14,054 nt of DNA from an uncultured Clostridia bacterium (GTDB lineage: Bacteria > Bacillota > Clostridia > Christensenellales > CAG-314): positions 1 to 14,054 of the forward strand of contig CAKPPA010000015.1 of assembly GCA_934177025.1 (NCBI GenBank), read 5' to 3'. Made by a program: the position numbers and the translations under genes. Below, piece by piece: positions 6,399-12,206 of this stretch (position 1 is the stretch's first letter; the number at the start of each line of letters is the position of its first letter). The notes under the pieces were generated by a model. It was not told the origin of the DNA and ran no database searches. It saw only the letters and a program-made list of their open reading frames with translations.

Positions 6399-6923
6399 AT
6401 GAGCGAATCGGCAAAGTGGTACGTGCTGCATACGTATTCGGGCTACGAAGAGTTTGTCAGCAAAAGTATCCGGCAAATGATTGAAAACAACAATTTGCAG
6501 GATACGATTTTGGAAATCAAAATTCCCACGGAGGAAACGATCGAGGAAAAAAACGGCAAAAAACGCGCGGTCGAACGGCGGATTATGCCTTGCTATGTTT
6601 TCGTAAAACTGATTTATTCTCCGCAGATTTGGTATATGTTAACCAATACGAGGGGCGTTACGGGGTTTGTCGGTCCCGGAGGCAGGGCATTGCCTTTGGG
6701 CGACGAGGAAGTGCGCCGTTTGCGGTTGGACGCCGTCGTTACGGATTTCGCTTTGAAGGAAGGCGAAACCGTAAAAATCATTTCCGGACCGTTTGAAGGA
6801 ATGGTGGGCGTCATTAAATCCGTGGATCCTACGCGTCAAAAAGTGGGACTGACCGTGAGTATGTTCGGTAGGGAAACGGACGTGGAAATGGATTTCATTC
6901 AGGTGGAATCGTTAAATCAATAA
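6399..6923 (+). CDS. nusG: Transcription termination/antitermination protein NusG
   Basis: Elongation factor that binds RNA polymerase and couples it to the ribosome or Rho. It is 174 residues, the normal length. The NGN domain starts with KWYVLHTYSGYE (6-17) and includes RRIMPCYVFVKL and the TRGVTGFVGPGG segment. The KOW domain is VKIISGPFEGMVGVIKSVD, near residues 125-143, and reaches FIQVES at the end. The ATG follows AGAGG and AAGGG, which overlap the secE stop, so translation is probably coupled. Position between secE and rplK is standard. Confidence 0.97.
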   Translation: MSESAKWYVLHTYSGYEEFVSKSIRQMIENNNLQDTILEIKIPTEETIEEKNGKKRAVERRIMPCYVFVKLIYSPQIWYMLTNTRGVTGFVGPGGRALPLGDEEVRRLRLDAVVTDFALKEGETVKIISGPFEGMVGVIKSVDPTRQKVGLTVSMFGRETDVEMDFIQVESLNQ

Positions 6924-6930
6924 GGTTTCG

Positions 6931-6944
6931 ACGCCGAAAGGCGT
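6931..6944 (+). other. GNRA hairpin between nusG and rplK
   Basis: ACGCC/GGCGT closes a GAAA tetraloop 7 bp after the nusG stop. No T run follows, so it is not a terminator. It may be a processing or stability element next to the L1-type motif. Confidence 0.45.
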
Positions 6945-6954
6945 GGACGATAAC

Positions 6955-6990
6955 GTGGGAGAAACGGAAAATCCGTTTCGCGATAACCAC
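6955..6990 (+). promoter_or_regulatory. Putative L1-binding leader motif upstream of rplK
   Basis: GTGG (6955-6958) pairs with CCAC (6987-6990). Inside is an uneven internal loop (GA on one side, GCGATAA on the other) and a perfect 8-bp hairpin (GAAACGGA at 6961-6968, TCCGTTTC at 6972-6979). The GTGGGAG start and the GATAACCAC end resemble the known L1 site in 23S rRNA and in L11-L1 operon leaders, where L1 represses its own mRNA. The rplK ribosome binding site AGGAGG (6993-6998) follows directly. Confidence 0.65.
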
Positions 6991-7003
6991 ATAGGAGGAT
7001 ACT

Positions 7004-7429
7004 ATGGCTAAAAAAGTCACTGCTGTTGTAAAATTGCAATTACCTGCAGGAAAAGCGACGCCGGCTCCACCGGTAGGTTCCGTTTTGGGCCCTCACGGAA
7101 TTAACATTCCGGGCTTCACGAAGGAATTCAACGCAAAAACGCAGGATCAACCGGGCATGATTATTCCGGTTATTATCACGATCTATCAGGACCGTTCCTT
7201 TACGTTTGTTCTGAAAACGCCGCCTGCTCCGGTTTTGATTAAAAAAGCATGCAAAATCGAAAGCGGCTCGGCAGTTCCGAACAAAACGAAAGTAGCACAA
7301 ATCACGAAAGCGCAAGTGGAAGAAATTGCGAAAGTCAAGATGACTGACCTTAATGCGGCAAGTTTGGAAGCAGCTTGCAGCATGATTGCGGGTACGGCGC
7401 GCAGCATGGGCGTCGTGGTCGTCGACTAA
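7004..7429 (+). CDS. rplK: 50S ribosomal protein L11
   Basis: Large-subunit protein that binds the GTPase-associated centre of 23S rRNA. It has 141 residues, the standard length. N-terminal KLQLPAGKATPAPPVGSVLG (from about residue 10) has the conserved proline-rich linker, followed by HGINIPGFTKEFNAKT. The C-terminal RNA-binding domain ends with CSMIAGTARSMGVVVVD. The ATG follows AGGAGG. It lies between two L1-type RNA motifs and is co-transcribed with rplA. Confidence 0.97.
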   Translation: MAKKVTAVVKLQLPAGKATPAPPVGSVLGPHGINIPGFTKEFNAKTQDQPGMIIPVIITIYQDRSFTFVLKTPPAPVLIKKACKIESGSAVPNKTKVAQITKAQVEEIAKVKMTDLNAASLEAACSMIAGTARSMGVVVVD

Positions 7430-7472
7430 GTGGGAGAGTTCCGGAATATTCGGCGGAATTCGTTAACACCAC
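7430..7472 (+). promoter_or_regulatory. Second putative L1-binding motif, between rplK and rplA
   Basis: GTGG (7430-7433), starting on the base after the rplK stop, pairs with CCAC (7469-7472). The design matches the motif before rplK: GAG on the 5' side, CGTTAACA on the 3' side, and an inner stem (AGTTCCG at 7437-7443, CGGAATT at 7454-7460). The inner stems differ in sequence while GTGGGAG and the closing AA-CCAC-like end are kept, which suggests selection on structure. The rplA ribosome binding site GGGAGGG (7473-7479) follows at once. Confidence 0.6.
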
Positions 7473-7484
7473 GGGAGGGAAAGA

Positions 7485-8171
7485 ATGAAACACGGTAAAA
7501 ATTATAAAGAGAGTTTGAAACTGTACGACAGTTCCAAAGCATACGAAACGGAAGAAGCATTGAAAATCGCTGTCGAAACGGCAAAAGCAAAATTCGACGA
7601 AACGATGGAGCTCCACGTGCGTTTGGGCGTAGATCCTCGTCATGCGGATCAACAAGTGCGCGGCGTTGTGGTGCTTCCGAACGGAACGGGTAAAAACGTT
7701 CGCGTTTTGGTCATTGCAAAAGGCGCAAAGGCGGACGAAGCCGCTGCAGCCGGTGCGGATTACGTCGGTGCAGAGGAAATCGTTGCTCGGATCCAAAACG
7801 AAAACTGGTTCGATTTTGACGTTTGTATCACCACTCCGGACATGATGGGCTTGGTTGGCCGTATCGGTAAACTGCTCGGTCCAAAAGGTTTAATGCCGAA
7901 CCCGAAGAGCGGTACGGTTACGATGGACGTTGAAAAAGCAATTAAGGACGTCAAAGCCGGTAAAGTGGAATACCGCGTGGACAAAACGGCAATCGTGCAC
8001 GTTGTGTTCGGTAAAAAAAGTTTCGGCGCGGAAAAACTCGGCGAAAACTTCAACACGATTATGGACGCTATCGTCAAAGCAAAACCGGCATCCGCAAAAG
8101 GTGTTTACATCAAAAGCGTAACGGTAACGTCGACGATGGGCCCGGGTGTCAAAGTCAACTACAAGTATTAA
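7485..8171 (+). CDS. rplA: 50S ribosomal protein L1
   Basis: Protein of the L1 stalk, which helps release tRNA from the E site. It is also the known translational repressor of L11-L1 operons. It has 228 residues, close to the usual 230. It shows the two-domain pattern: FDETMELHVRLGVDPRHADQ and GVVVLPNGTGK early, then TTPDMMGLVGRIGKLLGPKGLMPNPKSGTV in the middle, and KSVTVTSTMGPGVKV at the end. The ATG follows GGGAGGG at a good distance. Both candidate binding sites for this protein lie just upstream, before rplK and before rplA. Confidence 0.97.
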   Translation: MKHGKNYKESLKLYDSSKAYETEEALKIAVETAKAKFDETMELHVRLGVDPRHADQQVRGVVVLPNGTGKNVRVLVIAKGAKADEAAAAGADYVGAEEIVARIQNENWFDFDVCITTPDMMGLVGRIGKLLGPKGLMPNPKSGTVTMDVEKAIKDVKAGKVEYRVDKTAIVHVVFGKKSFGAEKLGENFNTIMDAIVKAKPASAKGVYIKSVTVTSTMGPGVKVNYKY

Positions 8172-8177
8172 TTTCGT

Positions 8178-8302
8178 AAATTAAGCCCCATCACCTGAGA
8201 CAGCAAGTTTCTTTCGGGAATAAATCTTGCCGAGGTACTACGGTGCATCAATTCGTAAAGAATGAACCTGCCCCTTGTACTTTCGGTACAGGGGCTTTTT
8301 TT
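8178..8302 (+). promoter_or_regulatory. L10 leader with transcription attenuator
   Basis: The 170-bp rplA-rplJ gap holds the well-known L10 leader pattern: CACCTGAGACAGCAAG, a loop, then CTTGCCGAGGT and a closing GGTG. L10 in complex with L7/L12 binds such leaders and lowers expression of rplJ-rplL. The leader ends in a terminator-like hairpin (8270-8302), so control may act by attenuation. Confidence 0.85.
8270..8302 (+). terminator. Attenuator hairpin before rplJ
   Basis: GCCCC-T-TGTAC (8270-8280) pairs with GTACA-GGGGC (8286-8295) with one bulged T and a TTTCG loop. Seven T follow (8296-8302). It lies 39 bp before the rplJ start and should stop part of the transcription entering rplJ-rplL. 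Confidence 0.85.
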
Positions 8303-8341
8303 AAGGGGAAACCCGTAAAAAAAGAAAAAGGAGGTAAAACA

Positions 8342-8833
8342 GTGAACGCAATTAGAGAAGCAAAAAGAGAAGTTGTGGAACAAATTAAGGAAAAAGTTCA
8401 AAAATGCGCGGCCTTCGTTGTGATTGACTACAAAGGTCTCACCGTGGAAGAAGATACCGCATTCCGAACGGAGTTCCGCAAAGCGGGCGTGGAATACAAA
8501 GTGTTGAAAAACACCTTGGTGCGCATTGCTTTGAACGAATTGGGTTATCATCAATTCGACGAAGCACTGAACGGCCCGACCGCAATCGCGTTTTCTTACG
8601 AGGATGTCGTCCTTCCGGCGAAAATCGCGGCAGATCACGTGAAAAACTACAACAAAATGGAAATCAAGTGCGGCATGGTGGAAAAGGAATTCGCCGATGC
8701 TGCAGCGGTAAAAGCACTGGCAAACATCCCTGGCAAACAGACGTTGCTTTCCATGCTTTGCAATGTGTTGCAAGCGCCGATTCGAAGCCTTGCAATCGCG
8801 GTCAATGCGATCGCAGAAAAACAAGCTCAATAA
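8342..8833 (+). CDS. rplJ: 50S ribosomal protein L10
   Basis: Base of the L7/L12 stalk; its C-terminal helix carries the L7/L12 dimers. The product is 163 residues, near the usual 165-175. Family features are AIREAKREVVEQIKEKVQ at the N terminus, VVIDYKGLTVEE, the conserved FRKAGVEYKVLKNTLVRIAL, and LNGPTAIAF. The frame is open upstream to 8243, but that stretch is the leader and attenuator. I choose the GTG at 8342, which follows AAGGAGGT (8328-8335) by six bases and gives the normal N terminus. A GTG start together with a strong binding site is notable for such a highly expressed gene. Confidence 0.96.
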   Translation: MNAIREAKREVVEQIKEKVQKCAAFVVIDYKGLTVEEDTAFRTEFRKAGVEYKVLKNTLVRIALNELGYHQFDEALNGPTAIAFSYEDVVLPAKIAADHVKNYNKMEIKCGMVEKEFADAAAVKALANIPGKQTLLSMLCNVLQAPIRSLAIAVNAIAEKQAQ

Positions 8834-8860
8834 GAGCAAATATTTTAGGAGGTCATTAAA

Positions 8861-9232
8861 ATGGCAGATATTAAGAAATTTGTAGAAGAAGTAAAAACTC
8901 TTTCCGTTTTGGAATTGAACGAATTGGTGAAAGCATTGGAAGAAGAATTCGGCGTTAGCGCGGCTGCTCCGGTAGTGGTGGCAGGCGGTGCTGCTGCGGC
9001 TGCTCCTCAAGCGGAAGAAAAAACCGAATTCAACGTGGAACTGAAAGCAGCGGGCGCAAACAAAATCGCTGTTATCAAAGTTGTGCGTGAAATCACCGGT
9101 TTGGGCTTGGTTGACGCGAAAAACCTCGTTGACAAAGCACCGAGCGTGTTGAAAGAAAACGTTGCAAAGGAACAAGCGGACGAATTCCTTGCAAAATTGA
9201 AAGAAGCCGGCGCAGAAGCAGAATTGAAGTAA
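8861..9232 (+). CDS. rplL: 50S ribosomal protein L7/L12
   Basis: Stalk protein that recruits and stimulates translation GTPases. It has 123 residues, normal length. The N-terminal dimerisation part is FVEEVKTLSVLELNELVKALEEEFGV (about 7-32). An Ala/Gly/Val-rich hinge follows (about 34-50), then the C-terminal domain with the signature KIAVIKVVREITGLGLVDAKNLV and KENVAKEQADEFLAKLKEAGAEAELK. A very good binding site, TAGGAGGT (8846-8853), lies 7 bases before the ATG, as expected because this protein is needed in several copies per ribosome. It is the last gene of the operon; rpoB does not follow. Confidence 0.97.
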   Translation: MADIKKFVEEVKTLSVLELNELVKALEEEFGVSAAAPVVVAGGAAAAAPQAEEKTEFNVELKAAGANKIAVIKVVREITGLGLVDAKNLVDKAPSVLKENVAKEQADEFLAKLKEAGAEAELK

Positions 9233-9251
9233 GCGATTTCGCTCCTTTCAA

Positions 9252-9271
9252 CGGAAAAGGCAACTTTTCCG
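9252..9271 (+). other. GCAA-tetraloop hairpin after rplL
   Basis: CGGAAAAG/CTTTTCCG forms a perfect 8-bp stem closed by GCAA, 20 bp after the rplL stop and 21 bp before the terminator. No T run follows. It may protect the mRNA 3' end or be a processing site. Confidence 0.5.
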
Positions 9272-9292
9272 AAACGTTTTGTTGACGTTAAA

Positions 9293-9327
9293 AAACCCGA
9301 CGTTGTTACGTCGGGTTTCTTTTTTTA
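9293..9327. terminator. Bidirectional terminator shared by rplL and the unknown minus-strand gene
   Basis: An 11-bp stem (AAACCCGACGT at 9293-9303, ACGTCGGGTTT at 9308-9318) closes a TGTT loop. T runs follow on the plus strand (9316-9326, one C inside) and, on the minus strand, from the A run at 9290-9295. The stop of the minus-strand gene (9327-9325) is at its edge. Confidence 0.92.
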
Positions 9328-9927
9328 ATTTAATTCCTTAATGCGTTGCAGGAGCAGTGCTTTTTCGGGGCCTTTGATTTTTTCGATGTGCTCCGTCAAA
9401 ATTTGAATTTGTTTTTTGCTGAGGCGGAAGTTTTTTACGCCGTGTTTTTGCGCAAGCACGTCGAAAAACCGTTCGGTAATGCGTTTCATCGTTTGCCCGT
9501 ACGTTTGGCGGGACATCGTGTTTTTTTGCATGAGCCGAAACATTTCGTCCAATTCCTCCGTTTTTTGCGCAACAAGGAAATTCACGCAAATTTCCACAAA
9601 GTGATAGTCCCCAAGCGAATCGCTTTGCATCAAAAAGGCTTTTTTCAACGCATTGTTTTCCAAAAGGGTTTTGATGGCTTTCGATTCGCCGAATTTATCC
9701 GCAATGCGGTCGAACACCGCCGCGCTCAAAGCGCAATTTACTGTGGAATCCGCAAGGTAGGGCTTTTCGAATTTTTCGAGGCAAAACTCCCACAGTCGAA
9801 TTCCCGTTTCGAAATCCGTTTCCATCGTTTCGCAAATCCCGTCCGTTAAGGACTTTACGTCCCCGTCGAAATCCGTTTGCGCTGTTTTAAAAATACCGCT
9901 GAAAATTTTTTTCGTTTTTGCGTCCAT
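9325..9927 (-). CDS. Hypothetical protein, 200 residues, probably all-helical and cytoplasmic
   Basis: I do not recognise it. The sequence is charged and helix-like throughout, with no signal peptide or membrane segment, and has no catalytic motif that I can name. It begins MDAKTKKIFSGIFKTAQTDF and ends in a Lys/Glu-rich stretch (GPEKALLLQRIKELN). Support for a real gene: a good ribosome binding site (GGAGGG, 9936-9931 on the minus strand) before the ATG, a promoter-like TATAAT just upstream, and a proper terminator at the end. It is divergent from spoIIGA, and a Spo0A-box-like site lies between the two, so a link to sporulation is possible but is inference only. It occupies the place after rplL where rpoB is often found. 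Confidence 0.75.
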   Translation of the reverse strand: MDAKTKKIFSGIFKTAQTDFDGDVKSLTDGICETMETDFETGIRLWEFCLEKFEKPYLADSTVNCALSAAVFDRIADKFGESKAIKTLLENNALKKAFLMQSDSLGDYHFVEICVNFLVAQKTEELDEMFRLMQKNTMSRQTYGQTMKRITERFFDVLAQKHGVKNFRLSKKQIQILTEHIEKIKGPEKALLLQRIKELN

Positions 9928-9942
9928 AGTCCCTCCGCATTA

Positions 9943-9970
9943 ATTATAGCATTATTTTTGCGTAGTTCAA
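9943..9970 (-). promoter_or_regulatory. Candidate promoter of the unknown minus-strand gene
   Basis: On the minus strand: TTGAAC (9970-9965), a 16-bp spacer and a perfect TATAAT (9948-9943). The start would be near 9936, leaving only about 9 bases before the ATG, so the message would begin at its own ribosome binding site. That very short leader is a reason for caution. Confidence 0.5.
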
Positions 9971-9976
9971 TGGGGA

Positions 9977-9983
9977 TTCGGCA
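9977..9983 (-). promoter_or_regulatory. Candidate Spo0A box between the unknown gene and spoIIGA
   Basis: TTCGGCA on the plus strand reads TGCCGAA on the minus strand and fits the known 0A-box core TGNCGAA. It lies just upstream of the -35 of the minus-strand promoter and about 65-70 bp before the predicted spoIIGA start. Such a match by chance in a gap this size is uncommon but not rare. Confidence 0.35.
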
Positions 9984-10034
9984 AGAATTTTACTTTTCCG
10001 CCAAAAAATATCTTTTTGACGGGCGTCACCCCGT

Positions 10035-10040
10035 TACAAT
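10035..10040 (+). promoter_or_regulatory. Candidate -10 box of spoIIGA
   Basis: TACAAT lies 6 bp before the GTG start. The nearest good -35 word, TTGACG (10016-10021), is only 13 bp away. In Bacillus subtilis the spoIIG promoter also has abnormal spacing and depends on Spo0A. If this box is used, the mRNA would start at or beside the start codon. Confidence 0.4.
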
Positions 10041-10046
10041 GAAAAC

Positions 10047-10871
10047 GTGGACGTTTATATCGAATATGCGCTGGCGGATAACGTGGTGTTTCATTGCTTG
10101 ATTTTGTATTTTACCTTTCGCGTACAAAAAATTCGCCCGAAAAAACGAAATTTACTGTTTTCGGCGGTGTTGGGTGCCGTCCTCGGCATTGCGGTCAGTT
10201 TGCTGCCGCCGAGTGTTTTTGTCGTTCCGCTCAAACTTTTCACTGCCGTCGTGATGCTTGCCGTTGTCGTTCGCTACCACAGTTTTCGCGAGTTTTTGAT
10301 GAGCGGCATTTTGTTCGTCACGTTTACTTTTGTGTTCGGCGGCGGCATTTTAGGGCTGTTCGAATTGTTTTCCGTCGATTACACAAGCGGTCCCTTCCTG
10401 CGCTATGCGGCGGAAATTCCCTTGGGTGCTATCGTCGGCGGCGTGGGAGCGGTTCTATTTTGCCTAAACAACGTCATACGCTATATCGGAAAAATGCAAA
10501 AACGAGCAAAATTGTTCGTAAGCGTTACCGTCACGTTGGAAAACAAGGACTATTGTTTGCGCGGGTTTGTGGATACGGGGAACTCCCTATGCTACGCAGG
10601 GCTTCCCGTGTTTGTGGTAGGGGAAAAACATTTGCACGGCATCGCCATGGAAAAAGCGTTGCGGGATGCATTGACGACGAAAAAAATGCGAATGCTGTGT
10701 TACGAAACGGTCGGCGGCAAAAAACAAATGCCCGTCGTTGTGCCGGAAAAAGCGGAAGTGGACGGAAAACCGACAAATTGCGTCCTCGGATTGCCCGATC
10801 CGGGGGAGTTTCGGTTCCGAAATTTCGATGTCCTGTTGCATTCGGATTGTTTTAGGGAGGAAGGGGAATGA
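10047..10871 (+). CDS. spoIIGA: Sporulation sigma-E factor-processing peptidase SpoIIGA
   Basis: Membrane aspartic protease that cleaves pro-sigma-E in the mother cell after a signal from the forespore. It has 274 residues, shorter than the 309 of Bacillus subtilis. The start (first GTG as Met) DVYIEYALADNVVFHCLIL fits the family. About five hydrophobic segments fill residues 8-145 (about 8-26, 35-54, 58-76, 85-105, 124-145). The C-terminal half is the cytoplasmic protease domain with GFVDTGNS, whose Asp176 matches the catalytic Asp183 of B. subtilis. The GTG at 10047 is chosen because an in-frame TGA at 10017-10019 blocks any earlier start. No ribosome binding site is visible before it. It overlaps sigE by four bases (ATGA), so translation is coupled. 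Confidence 0.92.
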   Translation: MDVYIEYALADNVVFHCLILYFTFRVQKIRPKKRNLLFSAVLGAVLGIAVSLLPPSVFVVPLKLFTAVVMLAVVVRYHSFREFLMSGILFVTFTFVFGGGILGLFELFSVDYTSGPFLRYAAEIPLGAIVGGVGAVLFCLNNVIRYIGKMQKRAKLFVSVTVTLENKDYCLRGFVDTGNSLCYAGLPVFVVGEKHLHGIAMEKALRDALTTKKMRMLCYETVGGKKQMPVVVPEKAEVDGKPTNCVLGLPDPGEFRFRNFDVLLHSDCFREEGE

Positions 10872-11572
10872 AATTTTTGAATTTTTTGAAACGCATTTTT
10901 ACGTTGGACAGTTTGGAGGAAAAAGTCCTCAATTACATTTGCGGTTCGGAAGCGTTGCCCGTGCCGTTAACGGCGGAGCAGGAGCGGGAAATGTTGTTTC
11001 GATTTAAAAACGGCGACGAAGGCGCAAAAGCAACACTCATCGAGCATAATTTGCGGCTGGTGGTGTACTTGGCAAAAAAATTCGAAAACACCGGCATCGA
11101 CATCGAGGACTTGGTTTCGGTGGGGACCATCGGGTTAATCAAAGCCGTAAACAGTTTTGAGCCGGAAAAAAAGATTAAACTTGCCACCTATGCTTCCCGC
11201 TGCATCGAAAACGAAATTTTAATGCATTTAAGGAAAACGGTGCGAAAAAAAATGGAAGTTTCGTTGGACGAGCCGCTGAACGTGGACGGCGAAGGCAACG
11301 AATTGCTCCTTAGCGACGTCCTCGGGACGGACAGCGACATGGTGTACAAAAACATCGAAAACAACGTGGAACGGGACTTACTGCAGGAGTCGCTGAACAA
11401 ACTGAGCCACAGGGAACGCGAAATCGTTTGCTTGCGGTTCGGGTTAAACGGTGCGGAGGAAAAAACGCAAAAGGAAGTGGCGGATTACTTGGGAATCAGC
11501 CAGTCCTACATTTCGCGCTTGGAAAAAAAGATTATCGCCCGCTTAAAAAAGGAAATTATGAAATTGGTGTAA
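10868..11572 (+). CDS. sigE: RNA polymerase sporulation sigma factor E, made as pro-sigma-E
   Basis: Early mother-cell sigma factor, 234 residues, normal size. Residues 1 to about 24 are the basic, amphipathic pro-sequence (MKFLNFLKRIF...), which keeps the protein at the membrane until SpoIIGA removes it. GSEALPVPLT (26-35) marks the start of the conserved mature part. Region 2 is LIEHNLRLVVYLAKKFENTG, EDLVSVGTIGLIKAVNSF and KLATYASRCIENEILM. Region 4 is LSHREREIVCLRFGL and KEVADYLGISQSYISRLEKKI, the -35-recognising helix-turn-helix. The pro-sequence is about five residues shorter than in B. subtilis. The ATG overlaps the spoIIGA stop, and the binding site GGGAGGAAGGGG is inside spoIIGA. sigG, which often follows, is absent, and no clear terminator follows. 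Confidence 0.96.
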   Translation: MKFLNFLKRIFTLDSLEEKVLNYICGSEALPVPLTAEQEREMLFRFKNGDEGAKATLIEHNLRLVVYLAKKFENTGIDIEDLVSVGTIGLIKAVNSFEPEKKIKLATYASRCIENEILMHLRKTVRKKMEVSLDEPLNVDGEGNELLLSDVLGTDSDMVYKNIENNVERDLLQESLNKLSHREREIVCLRFGLNGAEEKTQKEVADYLGISQSYISRLEKKIIARLKKEIMKLV

Positions 11573-11797
11573 CGTGCATCCTTTGCGTGCGGAATAATCA
11601 CGAAAAAAGGCGCAAAACCACGGGGATTAGGGAAAAGAATAAACGATTCTTCGAAAAAGCCGACGTACCGCCTTGCCTACGGACGAGGGATTTCACGGTG
11701 GTTTCCTTGTCCTTTCGAAAAACCACGAAAAAAAGCGCAAAACGACGTGCTTCCTTGGTTTTCACGGAAACGAAAAGTTTTAAAAATTTAAGGCAAC
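11573..11797. other. Gap between sigE and ffs, with a direct repeat and no gene
   Basis: No convincing gene. The stretch holds two copies of a 26-base repeat (separate entry) and short inverted words such as GTGGTTT (11698-11704) with AAACCAC (11720-11726). I see no plus-strand hairpin followed by a T run, so sigE transcription may run on toward ffs in antisense. Confidence 0.5.
11597..11747. repeat. Direct repeat, two 26-base copies 125 bp apart
   Basis: Copies at 11597-11622 and 11722-11747 share 23 of 26 positions (core CACGAAAAAA, then GCGCAAAAC and ACG). On the minus strand each copy reads GTTTTGCGC followed by a T run. Both lie downstream of the ffs terminator. Origin and role unknown. 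Confidence 0.6.
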
Positions 11798-11825
11798 AAA
11801 AAAGCGTCCCTTGTAGGGACGCTTT
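11798..11825 (-). terminator. Terminator of ffs
   Basis: A perfect 10-bp stem (AAAGCGTCCC at 11801-11810, GGGACGCTTT at 11816-11825) closes a 5-base loop. On the minus strand it is followed by six T (11803-11798). The plus-strand side has only TTT then C, so it should work mainly for ffs. Confidence 0.9.
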
Positions 11826-11829
11826 CTAT

Positions 11830-12097
11830 GGCTGTGCGTTGAATTCGATTTTGTCCGCCGAGACGGTTTGAAAGTAGCCGACTCCTCCAAAGTTTCCCCG
11901 TGGCACACGAAACGCTCCGTTTAATGCTGCTGCCTTCCGACCCTGACATGGTTCGCGGTGTTCCGTTGCACGGGACCTTGAAATCAACATTGCTTGCTTC
12001 CGCCTGCTCCCCACGGGCAGAACCTCAGTTCAACCTTCGGCCCTACTGTAGTGGATTGTAGGTGCAGGGCACCACTAGCTCCCCGCCTAGCACAGCG
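11830..12097 (-). ncRNA. ffs: Signal recognition particle RNA, large bacterial type (scRNA)
   Basis: RNA scaffold of the signal recognition particle, which with Ffh targets membrane and secreted proteins to the Sec channel. Reading on the minus strand, the 5' end GCTGTGCTAGGCGGGGAG starts an Alu domain (GGTGCCCTGCACC, then CAATCCACTACAGTAGGG), as in Gram-positive spore formers. The S domain has CCATGTCAGG, a GGAA tetraloop (11938-11935) and GGCAGCAGCA, the Ffh-binding internal loop. The 3' end GCACAGCC pairs with the 5' GCTGTGC and closes the molecule. At about 268 bases it matches the 271 of B. subtilis scRNA. Promoter and terminator fit both ends. Ends may be off by a few bases. Confidence 0.95.
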
Positions 12098-12102
12098 TAA
12101 AC

Positions 12103-12131
12103 AGTATACTATAAAAAAAGGAATCGAGCAA
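12103..12131 (-). promoter_or_regulatory. Promoter of ffs
   Basis: On the minus strand: TTGCTC (12131-12126), a 17-bp spacer and TATACT (12108-12103). The start falls near 12097, exactly at the predicted 5' end of the SRP RNA. It is divergent from the ileS promoter. Confidence 0.8.
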
Positions 12132-12171
12132 CTGAAATTTTTGTCGAAAGCGGCAACGAGGGAAAAAAGGC

Positions 12172-12200
12172 TTTACAAAATCGGCGAGGTTTTGTATAAT
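12172..12200 (+). promoter_or_regulatory. Promoter of the ileS T-box leader
   Basis: TTTACA (12172-12177), a 17-bp spacer and a perfect TATAAT (12195-12200). The start would be near 12207, giving a leader of about 265 bases before ileS. Confidence 0.85.
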
Positions 12201-12206
12201 AGCGGC

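Noticed and set aside
11826..12014. Open frames across the SRP RNA gene on both strands
   Set aside because: The stretch is a clear SRP RNA with matching promoter, terminator and closing helix; the frames are incidental.
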